Below are positions 13,917-15,871 of a stretch of 15,871 bases of DNA, piece by piece. This stretch comes from JAVBNF01 sp031551725 (lineage in GTDB: Bacteria; Bacteroidota; Bacteroidia; Bacteroidales; P3). Where the stretch lies: contig JAVBNF010000005.1 in NCBI GenBank assembly GCA_031551725.1, forward strand, positions 1 to 15,871, given 5' to 3'. The first letter of the stretch is position 1. Each line of letters opens with the position of its first letter. The notes below the pieces were generated by a model. It ran no database searches and had not been told where the DNA came from. It worked only from the letters and a program-made list of their open reading frames with translations. The position numbers and the translations under genes were made by a program.

Positions 13917-13969
13917 TTCTTTAGTTTTTTCCACGAAAAAAGGGACTTCATTAGTCCCTCCCCATTCAT
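13913..13969 (-). CDS. Candidate 18-codon leader peptide of the rimP operon
   Basis: The ORF encodes MNGEGLMKSLFSWKKLKK and ends in TGA at 13915-13913, overlapping the rimP ATG (13916-13914) as ATGA. AGGAG (13978-13974) lies four bases before its ATG (13969-13967). Its in-frame second Met (13951-13949) is itself preceded by GGAGG at five bases. The coding region runs through both arms of the terminator-like hairpin and its T-run. It is a small Lys-rich frame that could be chance, but the SD, the coupling and the position together suggest a leader peptide. I recognise no homologue. Confidence 0.45.
   Translation of the reverse strand: MNGEGLMKSLFSWKKLKK
13936..13959 (-). terminator. Attenuator-like hairpin in the rimP leader
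   Basis: In the transcript AGGGACT (13959-13953) pairs perfectly with AGTCCCT (13947-13941) around a 5-base loop (AATGA), followed by TTTTT (13940-13936). It sits between the operon promoter and rimP, about 47 bases from the predicted transcript start, so it would stop transcription before the first long gene unless overcome. Confidence 0.65.
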
Positions 13970-14012
13970 CTTTCTCCTACCTTTCCGACAGACATTCCAT
14001 CGAAAATCAATG

Positions 14013-14043
14013 CAAAGATACGAATATTTTTGAGAAAAACAAA
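14013..14043 (-). promoter_or_regulatory. Consensus Bacteroidota promoter of rimP-nusA-infB
   Basis: On the - strand TTTG (14043-14040), 19 bases, then TATCTTTG (14020-14013): an exact match to TTTG-N19-TAnnTTTG. The predicted start is near 14006, giving a leader of about 90 bases to the rimP ATG. It lies just downstream of the HicB-like gene. Confidence 0.85.
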
Positions 14044-14059
14044 ATTTTATTAAGTTTTT

Positions 14060-14461
14060 CTACAACGAAATTGATAATAATTCTCTTCCCAACGTATGCA
14101 GCGCCTTTTCTATGCGTCTTTTTTGAGTCACGCGGGGCTTTGACTTCCCTTTAGAATAAGCCCAAAGTTGTTTTTGATTGATGCCGGTTAAGCGTTCTAA
14201 CGCCGCATTTGTGATTATACCGTCATAAAACTCCAAAAGACTTTGAACATTAAATTTATATACAATTTCATATTCCTCATCTAAAAATGCAGGATATGAA
14301 TATCCTGTTTCTTTACACGTTTCCATATAAAATTCAATTTGTTCCATCATGTCTTTCTTGGCTTCCTCTGCGGTATCCCCCATTCCGGAAAAAATGGAAT
14401 TTTCAGTATAAACACAGTATCCATCGGACGTTTTATCTATAATGGCTTCTATTTTTTTCAT
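14060..14461 (-). CDS. HicB-family antitoxin-like regulator (solitary)
   Basis: 133 residues. The N-terminal part (about 3-55) has the HicB partial RNase-H-like pattern: IDKTSDGYCVYTEN then MGDTAEEAKKDMMEQIEFYM. The C-terminal part (about 72-128) is a Cro/XRE-like helix-turn-helix: ALERLTGINQKQLWAYSKGKSKP followed by RIEKALHTLGREL. This two-part layout matches Bacteroidota proteins annotated as type II toxin-antitoxin HicB. HicB normally blocks the small mRNase HicA and represses its own promoter. No HicA-like ORF is visible on either side, so this copy appears solitary and may act as a DNA-binding regulator. No TAnnTTTG box was found upstream. Its stop lies 17 bases from the rimP promoter. 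Confidence 0.75.
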   Translation of the reverse strand: MKKIEAIIDKTSDGYCVYTENSIFSGMGDTAEEAKKDMMEQIEFYMETCKETGYSYPAFLDEEYEIVYKFNVQSLLEFYDGIITNAALERLTGINQKQLWAYSKGKSKPRVTQKRRIEKALHTLGRELLSISL

Positions 14462-14537
14462 AATCTTGATTATTTTAACATCATTTCTTTTTTTACTTTT
14501 AACTCCAACGATTTTGTTAATTCACTGTCCCTCATTG

Positions 14538-14557
14538 CCGTCAGTTTCAACTGACGG
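14538..14557. repeat. REP-like palindrome
   Basis: CCGTCAGTT (14538-14546) and AACTGACGG (14549-14557) are perfectly complementary; a realistic fold is a 7-bp GC-rich stem with a TTTCAA loop. On neither strand is it followed by a T-run, so it is not a terminator itself. Its form resembles REP-type palindromes. It lies between the FISUMP terminator and the HicB-like gene, in a gap (14462-14687) with no gene. Confidence 0.6.
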
Positions 14558-14559
14558 AT

Positions 14560-14600
14560 AAAAAAAAGACCCGACAACTGTTCTCACTGCCAGGCCTTTT
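14560..14600 (-). terminator. Intrinsic terminator of the - strand FISUMP gene
   Basis: In the transcript AAAGGCCTG pairs with CGGGTCTTT, extending to about 13 bp with several G-U pairs around a small loop, and is followed by eight T (14567-14560). It lies about 90 bases past the FISUMP stop. A weaker candidate (AGTGA at 14677-14673, TCACT at 14633-14629, then T) lies upstream of it. Confidence 0.75.
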
Positions 14601-14653
14601 CATAGAAAAAAATAACATAAATAAAAAAAGTGAGCCGAAATTCTCTTCATACA

Positions 14654-14665
14654 TTCGATATCGAA
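14654..14665. repeat. 12-base perfect palindrome TTCGATATCGAA
   Basis: A perfect 12-base palindrome within the 3' untranslated region of the FISUMP gene. It could be a protein-binding site or chance in AT-rich DNA; nothing around it decides. Confidence 0.4.
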
Positions 14666-14687
14666 CAAATTTTCACTCCCCCAAAAT

Positions 14688-15871
14688 TTAATTTCTCTTG
14701 ATGCAGCGGACTGATAGAAGGTTAGCCTTGGCGTAGGTGTACTTGGGATCGGCACTGCCAGTACTTTTTACATAAACCAAGGTATAGACACTAACTGGCT
14801 CACTTGTTTGACTACTACTAGACCAATAGAAACCATGACTACCTTGAAGACCAAGCGTACCACCAATAGTGGCTTGACCTCCATAGGGGCCTACCCAAGT
14901 TGTAGTCCAAGTGGACAAACTATAAGATGAAGGCATTTCTTCGAATTCTTGACACGGACCACCTATAGGAAGGCTCCAACCTTCCGGACAAATGCCTTGT
15001 ATCCATTTATCTTGCCAAAGAGACACCGGACAATATTGCCCTTGACCACAACCATTCGGAAACTGTGTGGCGCCAATCCAATTATACAGATATCCATAAC
15101 TGGAATTTGGTCGACATTTACCCCGAAGTGCTACACCGTTAATATTCCAATTCGATGTTTGATCATAGGAGGATCCCCATGCAGCATCAACAGTGGTTGA
15201 CAAGACGGTAGCTGTGCACGCTCCGACCTCCAAATTCTTGGTCATCCACCATTTCCCATCGGGCATTTTCTTGGTGCTGTACGTTTTACCATCCCTGCCG
15301 TCCGTTAAAACACCGGTAGCGCCAATAACGTCACTTCCCGGATAATTAATCGTATGCGTAGATGGCACGGTTGCACCGGGATATGTGGCTGCCACATAAG
15401 TAGGTTTCTGCAATAATAGTGTACTAACATTACTCACTACCGAGCAAGCTCCTTTGGTAGCAACACAACGATAATAAGTCGTTACAGATGGCATAACAGG
15501 CGTAAAGGCGAAATTCGTCGGCCCGCTACCTTGTGCTGTAGTTGCATTGCTCCAATTTACATTATCCGTACTATATTGCCACTGGAAAGCGGAGGTTACA
15601 CTTACTCCAACTGTAATTACATTAAGAGTCTTACACCCTGAATACGTCACATATTGGGCAGGATGGGAGACAATTCTTAAATCCACGACTGTAATCGTAG
15701 CCACACTTGATGTTGTGGTGCCCGGACAACCATCGGAATAAGTAATTCTACAGGAATAGTTTTTGCTAGCCGATAACACAGGCGGAGAATAGGTGCTGGA
15801 ATTGGCGCCCGGAATATTTGCTGAACCGTCGAGCCATTGATAAGCCACCCTGGAAGATATACTTGCCGGGA
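14688..15871 (-). CDS. Ig-like and FISUMP-domain surface protein (5' truncated)
   Basis: The frame is open through the right edge (codons continue upstream of the GTG at 15848), so the N-terminus and any signal peptide are missing. Counting from that GTG, residues 1-56 form an Ig-like/PKD-type repeat (YQWLDGSANIPGANSSTYSP, then YSCRITYSDGC), 58-146 a second one (FQWQYSTDNVNW, then YYRCVATKGAC), and about 182-386 a FISUMP domain (DGRDGKTYSTKKMPDGKWW, YGYLYNW, CPEGWSLPIGG, terminal LLSVRCIKRN). Ig-like repeats in Bacteroidota surface proteins usually act as stalks or adhesion modules; the FISUMP function is unknown. No T9SS tail follows. It is related in its last domain to the gene at 2-919 but too diverged to be a recent duplicate. 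The terminator is at 14560-14600. Confidence 0.87.
   Translation of the reverse strand, partial: PASISSRVAYQWLDGSANIPGANSSTYSPPVLSASKNYSCRITYSDGCPGTTTSSVATITVVDLRIVSHPAQYVTYSGCKTLNVITVGVSVTSAFQWQYSTDNVNWSNATTAQGSGPTNFAFTPVMPSVTTYYRCVATKGACSVVSNVSTLLLQKPTYVAATYPGATVPSTHTINYPGSDVIGATGVLTDGRDGKTYSTKKMPDGKWWMTKNLEVGACTATVLSTTVDAAWGSSYDQTSNWNINGVALRGKCRPNSSYGYLYNWIGATQFPNGCGQGQYCPVSLWQDKWIQGICPEGWSLPIGGPCQEFEEMPSSYSLSTWTTTWVGPYGGQATIGGTLGLQGSHGFYWSSSSQTSEPVSVYTLVYVKSTGSADPKYTYAKANLLSVRCIKRN

Noticed and set aside
13917..13934. GTG start giving a 159-residue RimP
   Set aside because: Possible, but the ATG at 13916 fits the remembered family N-terminus and overlaps the leader-ORF stop. The GTG lies directly behind the T-run of the hairpin.
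14629..14677. Second terminator candidate after the FISUMP gene (AGTGA...TCACT, T-run)
   Set aside because: Only 5 bp with a loop of nearly 40 bases; the stronger stem at 14560-14600 explains termination.
14462..14687. HicA toxin gene beside the HicB-like gene
   Set aside because: No frame of HicA size or motif is found on either strand in this gap, which holds a palindrome and a terminator instead.
1..15871. CRISPR array, IS element, tRNA or rRNA gene
   Set aside because: No regularly spaced direct repeats with unique spacers, no transposase frame, and no tRNA- or rRNA-like stretch noticed.

Overview
The window looks like chromosomal DNA of a Bacteroidota member, probably of the Bacteroidales. 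The evidence is a C-terminal type IX secretion (T9SS) sorting domain, two FISUMP-domain surface proteins, Bacteroidota-type promoter boxes (TAnnTTTG, once with a TTTG box 19 bases upstream), A-rich start regions mostly without Shine-Dalgarno (SD) sequences, a FucP/GluP-type sugar transporter, and the gene order rimP-nusA-infB. Genus cannot be fixed from the window.

Layout. A truncated FISUMP gene on the + strand (to 919) ends in a strong terminator. A + strand block follows: metK (S-adenosylmethionine synthase) with a structured leader, a sugar MFS transporter, and pyrF followed with a 1-base overlap by a secreted T9SS-cargo protein. It meets a - strand block head-on at 5650/5652. Read in its own direction, the - strand block is a HicB-like gene (14461-14060), then the promoter and leader of rimP, then rimP, nusA, infB, tilS and an LtaS-like membrane phosphotransferase. 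A second FISUMP gene on the - strand runs off the right edge. The window is therefore a housekeeping core (SAM synthesis, pyrimidine synthesis, 30S maturation, transcription elongation and translation initiation, tRNA-Ile lysidinylation) flanked by two variable surface-protein genes.

Most interesting points. (1) The metK leader, starting about where the predicted promoter would start transcription, has the arrangement of a SAM-II-like pseudoknot. An AUG at its 3' edge opens a 16-codon ORF, and a 7-bp pairing could compete with the fold. (2) The rimP leader has a consensus promoter, then an 18-codon ORF with an SD-like AGGAG. That ORF spans an intrinsic-terminator-like hairpin and ends in an ATGA overlap with the likely rimP start; this looks like a translation-coupled attenuator. 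(3) infB is the only long gene here with a perfect AGGAGG, which is unusual in a phylum whose ribosomes largely ignore SD sequences. (4) Three intergenic stretches are built of 7-base tandem units of unrelated sequence, one of them folding into a 28-bp stem that fills the infB-tilS gap.

No CRISPR array, insertion sequence, rRNA or tRNA gene was seen. No defence or biosynthetic system is evident; the novelty candidates are regulatory.
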